Assembly: GCA_019057865.1 (NCBI GenBank)
Contig: JAHLWP010000008.1
Span: forward strand, 62,001 to 126,000
Length of the DNA: 64,000 nt
Direction: 5' to 3'
Origin: Promethearchaeota archaeon
GTDB taxonomy: Archaea; Asgardarchaeota; Lokiarchaeia; Sigyniarchaeales; SOKP01
Shown here: piece by piece, positions 52,922 through 61,451 of the stretch
Numbering within the stretch: position 1 is the stretch's first letter
How the letters are laid out: the number at the start of each line of letters is the position of its first letter
Program-made: the position numbers and the translations under genes
The notes under the pieces: generated by a model
What the model saw: only the letters and a program-made list of their open reading frames with translations
Told to the model about the DNA's origin: nothing
The model's database searches: none

Positions 52922-54085
52922 TTAATATTTTCTTAATTGGTTAACGGCTTTAGTTATATCTTCAAAATTATTATAATAATTAAATGCAAATCTTAAAAGT
53001 GTGCTTCTAGAGAAATGTGGATATTTTTTTAAAGTCACATATATATTGTTTTTTACTAAATGTTCATAAATTATTTCTGCATTCTCATGTTCAAGAGTTA
53101 TAATTCCGGATCTGAATTCAATTTCAAGAGGGGTAATTATTCTATAACTCAAATTTTTTATTTCATCTAAAAATTTGGTTGTTAATAATATTATTCTCTC
53201 TTGTATTTTTTTAACCCCATTTTGAATATTCCCATTTCCTATTTTAATTTTAATTAAGTCTAATCCCCCTTTTAATGATAGTAGTGCAGCAAAATTGGGA
53301 CACCCTCCAAAAGCATCCATATATCGTGTTTTATTTAGAACTCTCATATTTTCATTATCGAGTGAATATGGATCCTCAACACTCAACCAACTTGAAAAAG
53401 GGATCCCCTTTTCTTTAATCAGTTTTTCATTTATATATAAAATTCCTGCCCCATAACCACATGCTGCCCATTTTACAGCATTACTAACAATTATATCAAT
53501 ATTTTGTTTTATAATATCAATTTCAAAAGAAAAAAAAGATTGCGTAGCATTAATTATATTAATAAGTCTATGTTCCTTACAAAAATCTCCTAATTCATTA
53601 AGATTTTGTTTAAAACCAGTAAGAGATTGAACATGACTATGAATGATATATTTAGTATTTTTAGTAATCATTTTTTTAAAATCATGTACTAAATATTTAT
53701 TATTCCATGGAGGAATTTTTTTACAAGTAAAGCCTAATCGTCTAAAGATATGAATTGAAGCAGGAAATTCAATAGAGGGATATAAAATTTCGCCTTTTTC
53801 TAATAGGCGCGCAATAACATTCATACCAGAAGATGTGTTAGTTAAAAGTGCTATTTCTTCAGGTTCAGCATTAATATAATGGGAAATATTCTCTCTTGCT
53901 AAATCAATCTCATCCATAAAATCTTCAAAATGAATATCTCCATAACTTAACATATCATTAAAATAAGCAATTCCCTTCTCGTAAGCACTTTTACTTATTG
54001 GAGATGCTGAAGCAGCCATAATATATACTAAATTTTTAAGTGCTGGAAACTGATCATTTCGAATTTCTTCCCAATCGACAGACAT
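52922..54085 (-). CDS. Class V aminotransferase-family PLP protein
   Basis: 387 residues. PLP lysine in SNAVKWAACGYGAGILY, ALLTNTSSGMNVIARL near residue 65, and a C-terminal strand with SRSTLLRFAFNYYN. The Asp that normally contacts the pyridine nitrogen (D-x-x-Q) is Asn here (NIINATQSFF). The family contains cysteine desulfurases and lyases, but no catalytic Cys loop is seen, so a lyase/aminotransferase activity or a pseudo-enzyme are both possible. Convergent with the PEBP gene. Confidence 0.75.
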   Translation of the reverse strand: MSVDWEEIRNDQFPALKNLVYIMAASASPISKSAYEKGIAYFNDMLSYGDIHFEDFMDEIDLARENISHYINAEPEEIALLTNTSSGMNVIARLLEKGEILYPSIEFPASIHIFRRLGFTCKKIPPWNNKYLVHDFKKMITKNTKYIIHSHVQSLTGFKQNLNELGDFCKEHRLINIINATQSFFSFEIDIIKQNIDIIVSNAVKWAACGYGAGILYINEKLIKEKGIPFSSWLSVEDPYSLDNENMRVLNKTRYMDAFGGCPNFAALLSLKGGLDLIKIKIGNGNIQNGVKKIQERIILLTTKFLDEIKNLSYRIITPLEIEFRSGIITLEHENAEIIYEHLVKNNIYVTLKKYPHFSRSTLLRFAFNYYNNFEDITKAVNQLRKY

Positions 54086-54262
54086 ATTATTTCATAATTA
54101 AGGCTTATTTATTAAATAAATGATCTGGTTTAGTATATGATAGAATTCAATTTAATCTTGTAGAAATTTATGATTTATAACCGTTAAATATTTGAAATCA
54201 ATAGGGTTAATTCTTTATATATCAAAATTAAACATCTTTATTCAAAAAAAAAAGTGAAATAA

Positions 54263-55108
54263 ATGGGGATGGAGGATTTTCTACAATGTTTAAGTTGTGG
54301 TAAAAAATTAGGTCCTAAATCAAAAGAAATGGCAAGTCAATGTACAGAATGTATATTAAAATTAGATTTTAAAACAAAAGATTTAGACCATATTCATATA
54401 GATAGAAATCTTCAGAAAATTTTAGATTTTTTCATATCTGACGTAAATGCTGCGTTTAATAAAGATCCTGCAGCTCATACTTTAATTGAAGTCTTAACTA
54501 GTTATCCAGGAATAAAAGCAGTATTATTATATCGGATTGCACATTTTTTTTGGAAATTAGGAATGCCCTATATTCCAAGATATATATCTGATATTGCGAG
54601 ACAATTAACAGCTATAGAGATTCATCCTGGAGCTGAGATTGGAAGTGAATTTTTTATTGATCATGGCGCAGGTGTTATTATTGGAGAAACTGCTGAAATT
54701 GGAAATAATGTGACTTTATATGCAGGAGTGGTTTTAGGAGGAACAAGATTGGAACGAAAAAAAAGGCACCCAACCTTAGGAAACAATGTTGTTGTAGGAA
54801 CTGGCGCTAAGATATTAGGACCCATTATAATTGGTGATAATGTAAGAGTTGGAGCTAATTCAGTTGTAGTAAATAATGTCCCTTCAAATTCTGTTGTAGT
54901 TGGAGTTCCAGGCAAAATTATTTCAAGAAAGGGTGAAAAAATTGAGAGAATTGATTTAAGACATGGAGACCTACCAGATCCCATAACAATCGCAATATCA
55001 AGCTTAGAGAGACGAATAAGAGAATTAGAGAAAAATTTTCCAAACAATCGGCAAATAATAAGCGAAGATATAGAAATTTTTTATGAAGAAGATGGTGGAG
55101 GTATATGA
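54263..55108 (+). CDS. cysE: Serine O-acetyltransferase with N-terminal zinc ribbon
   Basis: 281 residues. The C-terminal left-handed beta-helix has the CysE hexapeptides (AIEIHPGAEIGSEFFIDHG, GVIIGETAEIGNN, YAGVVLGGT, LGNNVVVGTGAKILG) with catalytic His/Asp in IDHG. The N-terminus has an unusual zinc ribbon (CLSCGKKLGPKSKEMASQC then TEC). It ends EEDGGGI; the C-terminal Ile preceded by Gly is what E. coli CysE (ending GDGI) inserts into CysK to form the cysteine synthase complex. Overlaps cysK by 4 bases. Confidence 0.9.
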   Translation: MGMEDFLQCLSCGKKLGPKSKEMASQCTECILKLDFKTKDLDHIHIDRNLQKILDFFISDVNAAFNKDPAAHTLIEVLTSYPGIKAVLLYRIAHFFWKLGMPYIPRYISDIARQLTAIEIHPGAEIGSEFFIDHGAGVIIGETAEIGNNVTLYAGVVLGGTRLERKKRHPTLGNNVVVGTGAKILGPIIIGDNVRVGANSVVVNNVPSNSVVVGVPGKIISRKGEKIERIDLRHGDLPDPITIAISSLERRIRELEKNFPNNRQIISEDIEIFYEEDGGGI

Positions 55109-56049
55109 AAAAAATGGTAAATTTTTATAATAATATTATTGAGACGATTGGAAAAACTCCCTTAGTAAAATTGAATAGAATCGTTAAGGATATTGATCCA
55201 AAACCTAATATCTTTGCAAAATTAGAATATTTTAATCCAGGTGGTAGTGTTAAAGATAGGATTGGAATGGCTATGATTGAAAAAGCTGAAGAAGAAGGGA
55301 TAATAAGTAAAGATATCACAATAGTTGAACCCACATCTGGAAATACAGGAATAGGTTTAGCATTTGTATGTGCTTCTAAAGGTTATAAATTAATTCTTAC
55401 CATGCCAGATAGTGTCTCAATTGAAAGGACACAAATTCTAAAAGCCTATGGAGCAGAAGTACTTCTTACTCCAAAAGAAAATGGAATGAAAGGAGCAATA
55501 GCTAAAGCAGAGGAATTAGCAAAAGAAAAAGGAAATACTTTTATCCCCCAACAATTTAAAAATTTAGCAAATCCAGATATTCATCGAAGAACAACTGCTA
55601 AAGAAATATTTAATGATTTAGCTGGTCAAGTTGATGGATTTGTTGCTGGTGTGGGAACAGGAGGAACTATAACTGGAGTAGGTGAGATATTAAAAGATAG
55701 AGTAGGGGCAAGATTAAAGGTATATGCAGTAGAACCTAAAGACTCACCAGTTTTATCTGGCGGAAGTCCTGGGCCTCATAAGATACAGGGAATCGGAGCA
55801 GGATTTATTCCAGAAGTCCTTAATACAAAAATATATGATAAAACTATTAAAGTTGCGTATGAGGATGCAATTGTTACTGCTCGAAAATTAACAAAATTGG
55901 AAGGTATTTTCGCTGGAATTAGCTCAGGAGCAATAGCATGGGCAGCTATTTATGTAGCCTCAAAAGATTTTGAAGATGGGGAAAATATTGTATTTATTAC
56001 CTGTGACACAGGAGAAAGATATTTATCAACTGAATTGTATCAATTTTAA
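55105..56049 (+). CDS. cysK: Cysteine synthase (O-acetylserine sulfhydrylase)
   Basis: 314 residues, PLP lysine in NPGGSVKDRIG, the substrate loop TSGNTGIGLAF, the PLP-phosphate loop GTGGTITG and the C-terminal GISSGAIAWAA. It uses O-acetylserine and sulfide to make cysteine. ATG at 55105 shares ATGA with the cysE stop, and GGTGGAGGT lies just before; translational coupling plus the CysE C-terminal Ile support a physical complex. Confidence 0.93.
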   Translation: MKKMVNFYNNIIETIGKTPLVKLNRIVKDIDPKPNIFAKLEYFNPGGSVKDRIGMAMIEKAEEEGIISKDITIVEPTSGNTGIGLAFVCASKGYKLILTMPDSVSIERTQILKAYGAEVLLTPKENGMKGAIAKAEELAKEKGNTFIPQQFKNLANPDIHRRTTAKEIFNDLAGQVDGFVAGVGTGGTITGVGEILKDRVGARLKVYAVEPKDSPVLSGGSPGPHKIQGIGAGFIPEVLNTKIYDKTIKVAYEDAIVTARKLTKLEGIFAGISSGAIAWAAIYVASKDFEDGENIVFITCDTGERYLSTELYQF

Positions 56050-56053
56050 TTTT

Positions 56054-56962
56054 TTATGGATTTGAAATTTGTGGAGTAGTTAAGATTTCAAGAATCGTTT
56101 CCCTATATGTTTCTATATTCCAATCTAAATTATTCTTTAAATTTTCAGAAATTTCTTTAAATATCTTTTTGATTCTCAAGGATTCAAGATAGTTTATTTC
56201 TGGAGCAATTAAGCATAACATATATTGTTTTTCACCATACCTTTCACCTTCTTTTGGGTAAGAATTAAAAAATAAATAGCCTTTATTTTTAATATTTTCA
56301 ATGTTTAGTAAAATTCCTTGTCCTTTAGTTATGTTATCATGCCCATAAATCGAAGTTGCAGCCTGAAACAGTTGACTTCCTAAGTCTTTAAGTGCTATCG
56401 GAAAATTTTTTTCTTTAGGATAGTAATCCTTTAACACAGGACCAATTTTATCATCCCATTCTACTAAAAATAAACAAACTAATTTTTTTTCTTCTTTAGA
56501 AATTGATGGTGTGAAATCAATTTTTAAAGAATCAAGGAATTCATTAATTTTCTTATTGATTTTCTTTGCGTCTTTATTTCTTAAAATTTTTCCAGAAATA
56601 GTAGCTAGTAAATCCTCTTCATCAAAAGGTTTAGTAATATAATCATCTACACCTAACATCTTCCCTAATCTAATATCTTCTGGAGTAGACTTTGCTGTTA
56701 AAAAGAGAAATGGAATATGACCCCATTGTGTGTTATGAGAGACATGTTCGAAAAAATCATATCCATCTATTCCGGGCATCATTATATCACTAATAATTAC
56801 TTCAGGAAGCTCATCTAAATTTGAGAGGATATCAATTGCTTGTTTTCCACTAATTGTTGTAAGTACTCTATATTCTTTAGCTTCTAATAATAATTTTATA
56901 TTATACAATATATCTTGGTTATCATCGACCAATAAAATAAGAGATTTCTCAGACGAACTCAA
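56054..56962 (-). CDS. Response-regulator receiver fused to a longin-like domain
   Basis: 302 residues. Residues 1-125 are a receiver domain: LLVDDNQD acidic pair, phospho-Asp in VIISDIMMPGIDGYDF, Thr in LFLTAKS and Lys in YITKPFD. Residues 165-285 (CLFLVEWDDKIGPVLKDYYP, GSQLFQAATSIYGHDN, KGYLFFNSYPKEGERYG, YMLCLIAPEINYLESLRI) have the strand-rich start and long closing helix of a longin-type domain, of the kind found with small GTPases in Asgard archaea. There is no DNA-binding output. The kinase at 57037, 74 bases upstream on the same strand, is the probable partner. Confidence 0.78.
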   Translation of the reverse strand: MSSSEKSLILLVDDNQDILYNIKLLLEAKEYRVLTTISGKQAIDILSNLDELPEVIISDIMMPGIDGYDFFEHVSHNTQWGHIPFLFLTAKSTPEDIRLGKMLGVDDYITKPFDEEDLLATISGKILRNKDAKKINKKINEFLDSLKIDFTPSISKEEKKLVCLFLVEWDDKIGPVLKDYYPKEKNFPIALKDLGSQLFQAATSIYGHDNITKGQGILLNIENIKNKGYLFFNSYPKEGERYGEKQYMLCLIAPEINYLESLRIKKIFKEISENLKNNLDWNIETYRETILEILTTPQISNP

Positions 56963-57036
56963 TTGAATTCCCTCAAAAAACTATATGATAAATTTACTAT
57001 TGCAGTTATTAATATCAATCAAGTTTATATATATTT

Positions 57037-59298
57037 TTATTTTTCAGAATGATTTAAACGTGGAAAAAATATGTTAAAAGTGGACCCTTTATCTAATTCA
57101 CTCTCAACGAATACTTCACCTTTATGAAGTTCAATTAATTCTTTTGCAATAGATAATCCTAGACCTGTTCCGGGGATTTCACTAACATTACTTGATCTAT
57201 AAAATCTTTCAAATATGTGAGGTAATTCATCTTCAGAAATGCCCTTTCCAGTATCTTTAAATTGAAAGAGAACTCCATTATTTCCGTCTAAATTATATTT
57301 TCCTTTATAATTATCAAATGAATTAATTTCAATAGTAGAATTGGCTTTTGAATATTTTATAGCATTATCAATAAAAATACGAAAAATTTGGTCAATTCGT
57401 TTAGGGTCTCCTTTTAATATAAGATTTTTATCAATTTCAATTTTAAAGTTTAAATTTTTCTCTTTGCCAATTGGTTCCATAAGTGTTAATATATTATTAA
57501 TTATCTCTAATGGATTATACTCAATCCAATCGATATCTACTCTTTTCTCATCGATCCTCGATATCATTAAAATATCATCAGCTAATTTATGAAGTAATGT
57601 AACATTTCTATCAATCCCATCCATAAGATTTGTTTCCACTTCTGTTTGAAGATTGTCTTTATTTTTTCTTAAAAAATCCAATGACATCAATAAGACAGTA
57701 ATAGGAGTTCTCAACTCATGAGATACGGTTGATACTAATTGCTGTAATTTAGTTTCAGCTTGTTTACGTTTAGTTATATCCAGTCCATATACATTTAAGT
57801 AATTTTCTCCTTTTACAGGTGTAATTACAAAAGAAAAAACTTTATTATTCAATTTTAATTCAATTTGTTCAAGCTTTTGTGTCTTAATAACCTTGGAAAT
57901 GGTTTCTTCTAAAATTTTTGGATTTTGTGTGCTATTCTGCATATTGAATATACTTCGGGCGATTTTATTAGCATAAATAACACCTTCTTTTCTCAATCTG
58001 AATACAGGATATGGATTTTCGGAGGGAAACCTTGCTAAATCCCTAATTTTACTCTCAGCGATTTTGCGTTCAGTAATATCTCTACAGATTGATTGAAGGT
58101 AGGTTTTTCCACCTAAATTGATAACTTTTGCTATAACATAGATATCTTTAATTTCACCATTTTTCGTAAGAAATTTTGTTTCAAAATCATTTCTTCCTTC
58201 TTTTAAAACCTTATCAATATGGATTTTTGTATCTTCAATGTCTTCATTTGCATCGTAATCAGGAACTTTTAATTTTGCGAATTCTTCTCTTGAGTAACCA
58301 AGGATGTTACATATTGCATCATTAAATTCAACACCTTTAAGAGTTTTGGGATCCAGTATTACGATACTATCAGGAGATTGTTCAAAAGTGGTACGATATC
58401 TTAATTCTGCCTCTTTAAGAAGTATATTTGCTTTTTCAAGGTCACTCGCTTTAGCAATTAAATTTTTTTCACTTAATTTTAACTTTCTAAATAAAAGATT
58501 AATAGGATTTTCTAAGCCAATATTTATAATAGCTTTATACAAAAAGAAGAAAGAGATTATTTTAAAAATATGTCCAATTAAATTTGGAATTCCATAAGCA
58601 TGTACATAAAGTGTAAAAGATACCTCAGCAATTATAGTAAATACAATTGAGTATAATAAGGTTAGGTAAATTTTTCTTTCAAATAAAATTCGTCGCTTAT
58701 AAATAATGAAAATAGTTATAAAAAGTAGAAAATCAATTATATATTCACTAATTATTTTAAAAGGTGTTAAACCAGTTCCTTCAATAAAGCAGTCAGGAAA
58801 AGCTTTTGAAAAAATTAATACTAATAGAAGAAATGTAATTATAGTGTAAAATATGATCAGATTGTTGATTTTAATTTTTTTATTTATTACTATAGATGCA
58901 AAAAGAAAAGATCCTGACTGCGTATAACGTGCTGCGATCCAGAATTGTGCTGCTAAGTTTGTATCATAATCAGGAAATATTTCCATACCAGGATATGCTA
59001 AAGAATGAATTAAATCTAAAAAACCAACGTATAAGAAAGATACGCCAATTACGAGAAAAAATGAATTATCAATGCGTTTTCGAGAATTCCAGCAAATGAT
59101 AAAAATACCTCCTCCTATAACAATGCTGAAGAGTTCAGCAATTGTATGGAAAAGGAGATAATTATAAAATATAGTTAAGTAGGTTAAAAATAATATTATC
59201 AGAAAAAGATAAATTTCTACATGATAATTTTTATTATCAGGATTTCTGCGGATAGTTGTAGTATCTGAATATAGATTATTTATTTGTTTATCAACCAT
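57037..59298 (-). CDS. Membrane sensor histidine kinase (MASE3-type input)
   Basis: 753 residues. An N-terminal block of about eight membrane spans contains FLYVGFLDLIHSLAYPGME and AAQFWIAARYTQSGSFL, the MASE3 signature. A coiled segment and two PAS units (TFEQSPDSIVILDP ... ICRDITERKIAESKI; LARFPSENPYPVFRLR ... VYGLDITKRKQAE) precede HisKA (VSTVSHELRTPITV) and HATPase_c (IFIDNAIKYSKANS, DTGKGISEDELPHIF, GTGLGLSIAKEL). The ligand sensed by MASE3 is unknown. It precedes the receiver-longin gene. Confidence 0.92.
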   Translation of the reverse strand: MVDKQINNLYSDTTTIRRNPDNKNYHVEIYLFLIILFLTYLTIFYNYLLFHTIAELFSIVIGGGIFIICWNSRKRIDNSFFLVIGVSFLYVGFLDLIHSLAYPGMEIFPDYDTNLAAQFWIAARYTQSGSFLFASIVINKKIKINNLIIFYTIITFLLLVLIFSKAFPDCFIEGTGLTPFKIISEYIIDFLLFITIFIIYKRRILFERKIYLTLLYSIVFTIIAEVSFTLYVHAYGIPNLIGHIFKIISFFFLYKAIINIGLENPINLLFRKLKLSEKNLIAKASDLEKANILLKEAELRYRTTFEQSPDSIVILDPKTLKGVEFNDAICNILGYSREEFAKLKVPDYDANEDIEDTKIHIDKVLKEGRNDFETKFLTKNGEIKDIYVIAKVINLGGKTYLQSICRDITERKIAESKIRDLARFPSENPYPVFRLRKEGVIYANKIARSIFNMQNSTQNPKILEETISKVIKTQKLEQIELKLNNKVFSFVITPVKGENYLNVYGLDITKRKQAETKLQQLVSTVSHELRTPITVLLMSLDFLRKNKDNLQTEVETNLMDGIDRNVTLLHKLADDILMISRIDEKRVDIDWIEYNPLEIINNILTLMEPIGKEKNLNFKIEIDKNLILKGDPKRIDQIFRIFIDNAIKYSKANSTIEINSFDNYKGKYNLDGNNGVLFQFKDTGKGISEDELPHIFERFYRSSNVSEIPGTGLGLSIAKELIELHKGEVFVESELDKGSTFNIFFPRLNHSEK

Positions 59299-59337
59299 TG
59301 ATTTACCTTAATTATCTTAACTTTTTAAATTATTTTT

Positions 59338-59889
59338 TCATAAGCGTGATTTTTCAAAAATAGTATATATTGAAGTTTTATGGATTGAGTAATTAAAATT
59401 GGCAGGTATGCTTTCTTTTATTAAATTAATTACTTCTTTAACAATATTCTCATTAATATTTTTATTGTATTGTTCTAAATCTGGATCGAATTTATGTAAA
59501 AATATTGAAAAATCTACAGTTCTGTCATATTCTTGTAAAAGATTAATAACTTCTTCCATGTAGCTTAATGCTAAATTATAGCGTTCAACATCTTGAATAT
59601 CAATTACATAAATTATTTTTCTAGTCCCAGCAATATATTGATTAAAATTTTCTAAATATTCTTTTCGGAAAGCTTCTTGTCCTCCAAAATCCCAAATATT
59701 ATAGTTTGAGTTAGAAATCTTAAAACTTACGATATCTGCTCCCTTAGTCGGTTTAATAGAACAAAAAGATAAAAGGTTTTTAATACCTCTTAAACATAAC
59801 AAGATTGAGGTCTTTCCACTATTGTCTAGACCCATAATTAATATTTTCTGAGTATATTCTCCTCCAATATCTTTACCCTTTTTTGCCAT
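59338..59889 (-). CDS. Small GTPase of the Arf/Rag-like group
   Basis: About 183 residues. G1 ILIMGLDNSGKTSI, G2 Thr in SIKPTKGAD, G3 IWDFGGQEAFR, G4 FLHKFDPD. The G4 HKxD form is the Rag/Gtr version rather than NKxD of Arf/Ras, while G1 and the WDFGGQE box look Arf-like, a mix common in Asgard GTPases. The C-terminal part ends IHKTSIYTIFEKSRL; Rag/Arf proteins usually extend about 20 residues beyond the TSIY motif, so this copy is short. I start at ATG 59889 rather than the upstream TTG 59907. Confidence 0.85.
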   Translation of the reverse strand: MAKKGKDIGGEYTQKILIMGLDNSGKTSILLCLRGIKNLLSFCSIKPTKGADIVSFKISNSNYNIWDFGGQEAFRKEYLENFNQYIAGTRKIIYVIDIQDVERYNLALSYMEEVINLLQEYDRTVDFSIFLHKFDPDLEQYNKNINENIVKEVINLIKESIPANFNYSIHKTSIYTIFEKSRL

Positions 59890-59941
59890 GATTGATATGA
59901 ACAACAATATTTAATTCTATTTTCATTCAATTTTAATATGA

Positions 59942-60277
59942 TCATGATAATGTATCTATTACATCTAAATCTCTTAACTCTTTCAGCTTTTCTTTATTAA
60001 TTTCATTCGCAAAATCACTAATTGAGGAAATTAATGTAAAAATATCTAGATTTTTAATTTTATAATGATTAATATTACTCTTTTTCTCAGAGATAATGAG
60101 ATTGTTATTTATTAATAATTTAAGATGTTGAGAAATAGTTGATTGCGATTTATTTAAGGTTTTTTGTATTTTTAAGGATGTTTTATCACCACTTCTTAAT
60201 AACTCTAAGATTTCTAAGCGTGTTGGATCTGCTAAAATTTTTAAAAAGTCGATTAAGTATTTTTTTAATTCACTCAT
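59942..60277 (-). CDS. ArsR-family winged-helix regulator
   Basis: 111 residues; winged helix with LADPTRLEILELLRSG and the recognition helix KSQSTISQHLKLLINNNLIISEKK. No Cys metal-binding pairs are visible, so it is not an obvious metal sensor. It diverges from the Lrp-type gene at 60445 and lies behind the GTPase gene. Confidence 0.88.
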   Translation of the reverse strand: MSELKKYLIDFLKILADPTRLEILELLRSGDKTSLKIQKTLNKSQSTISQHLKLLINNNLIISEKKSNINHYKIKNLDIFTLISSISDFANEINKEKLKELRDLDVIDTLS

Positions 60278-60444
60278 TACTTATAAAACATCCTTTTAAG
60301 TTTTAATTTAAACTTCTTTATTTTTAAAAATATTTCTAATTTTTTATTAATGTTTATATAAAGATATAAAAAGATGCGAATATTTAAATATCGCCATATC
60401 GTTATATAACAATAATAAATATAAATAAATCTTAAAAAAGGAAA
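60278..60444. promoter_or_regulatory. Divergent promoter region with dyad elements
   Basis: 167 AT-rich bases between ArsR- and Lrp-type genes. Perfect palindromes ATATTTAAATAT (60380-60391) and GTTATATAAC (60401-60410) are likely operators or promoter parts; the first sits within a wider imperfect dyad GCGA...TCGC (60376-60394). Either regulator could autoregulate here. Confidence 0.4.
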
Positions 60445-60957
60445 ATGAGTAGTAAAATTTTCAAAATAGATGAAATTGATCGAAATATAATCCAATTAGT
60501 CCAAAATGAACCCACACTTACTCATACTGAAATTGCGAAAAAAGTCAACAGAAGCCAGCCAACTGTAGGCATGAGAATAAAGAAACTAAAAACTTCAGGA
60601 GTATTAAAATTCCAAGCAGGTATAAATATAAAAACAATGGATTTATGTCTTGGGCGGGTTGAGATTCAAACATTACAACCAAGAGAAATATTAGATCTGG
60701 TAAAAAAATGTCCATATATGCTAAATGCCTTCCGACTAAGTGGAACATCAAATATTAGTATTCTACTCGTCGGACCAAAATTTGAATTTCTTGATAATAT
60801 TGTAAATTATCACTTTAGAAAAAATCCTAATGTTACAAATGTTTATTTAGATATTATCACTGATGTTGAAAATGATTTTGTATTGCCTTTTGATTTTGAT
60901 TGCAATACTTGCGGAGCACAGCCAGATGGGCAATGTTGTGGTAAATGTACACAATAA
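60445..60957 (+). CDS. Lrp/AsnC-type regulator with Cys-rich C-terminal tail
   Basis: 170 residues. HTH (IDEIDRNIIQLVQNEPTL, EIAKKVNRSQPTVGMRIKKL) then a degenerate ligand-binding domain. The last 20 residues hold CNTCGAQPDGQCCGKC, five Cys close together, likely a metal or Fe-S site or redox switch. The tail is not part of canonical Lrp proteins, so this may sense metal or redox state. Starts at ATG 60445 after GGAAA. Confidence 0.8.
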   Translation: MSSKIFKIDEIDRNIIQLVQNEPTLTHTEIAKKVNRSQPTVGMRIKKLKTSGVLKFQAGINIKTMDLCLGRVEIQTLQPREILDLVKKCPYMLNAFRLSGTSNISILLVGPKFEFLDNIVNYHFRKNPNVTNVYLDIITDVENDFVLPFDFDCNTCGAQPDGQCCGKCTQ

Positions 60958-61110
60958 ATTCTCTTCTTCTATTAGAATTTTTATCTTTATATATTAAAAG
61001 CAAGATTAGATCAAGATAGTTTTTTCTATCCTAATCATAAGATTTTAGATAAATTGATAACTAATTAATTAAGGTTTAAATTGAAAAAGATAATAAAAAA
61101 TATATTCAAA

Positions 61111-61202
61111 GCCAGCGTATCCGAGTAGTTAAGGAGACCGCCTGCAGGCAACCCTTTGAGGTGGTAAGCGGTTATTCGAGGGTGCAAATCCCTCCGCTGG
61201 CT
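61111..61202 (+). tRNA. tRNA-Cys (GCA) with a 19-nt intron
   Basis: Acceptor stem GCCAGCG/CGCTGGC with discriminator T, as in tRNA-Cys. Anticodon stem ACCGC (61137-61141) / GCGGT (61168-61172); loop CTGCAG then an intron at 61148-61166 then A, giving anticodon GCA after splicing. The intron sits at the canonical 37/38 position and forms a bulge-helix-bulge: CTGC (61142-61145) pairs with GTGG (61161-61164) with 3-nt bulges AG^G and TA^A. Mature length 73. The T loop reads TGCAAAT (61183-61189), with G at position 55 instead of the usual U. The 3' CCA is not encoded. Confidence 0.88.
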
Positions 61203-61250
61203 CTTTTTTATAGATAAATTTAAAGATTTTATATTATTTGGACTTTCTAA

Positions 61251-61451
61251 AATATTAATTTTGGACAAACCGGGTCTACTAACGAAAGTGCAATACATTG
61301 GGATATTTTAAAAGATATGAAATTACCAGGTTTAAAAATTATAGTTGATGGCAAAGTAATTTATAAGGACTGGAACTGGTTAATTCCACCTAAAAATTTT
61401 TTAAATGTATTTTCTAACAATATAGAATTTTTTAAACTCTTTATATATTGA
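61251..61451 (+). pseudogene. C-terminal fragment of an M29-type aminopeptidase gene
   Basis: After a TAA at 61248, the frame reads NINFGQTGSTNESAIHWD then ILKDMKLPGLKIIVDGKVI and YKDWNWLI. N-x-x-F-G ... N-x-S-x-I-H-W-D is the C-terminal metal-site signature of M29 (thermophilic) aminopeptidases, with the last strand DGKVIYKD. There is no start or N-terminal part. The fragment lies immediately downstream of the tRNA gene, a common integration/deletion position, and runs into the 3' end of the next gene. Confidence 0.5.

Noticed and set aside
60277..60495. 72-residue frame on the minus strand covering the ArsR/Lrp promoter region and the start of the Lrp gene
   Set aside because: Extremely Ile/Tyr/Lys-biased, overlaps the real Lrp coding start and the palindromic promoter region; it is an AT-rich chance frame.
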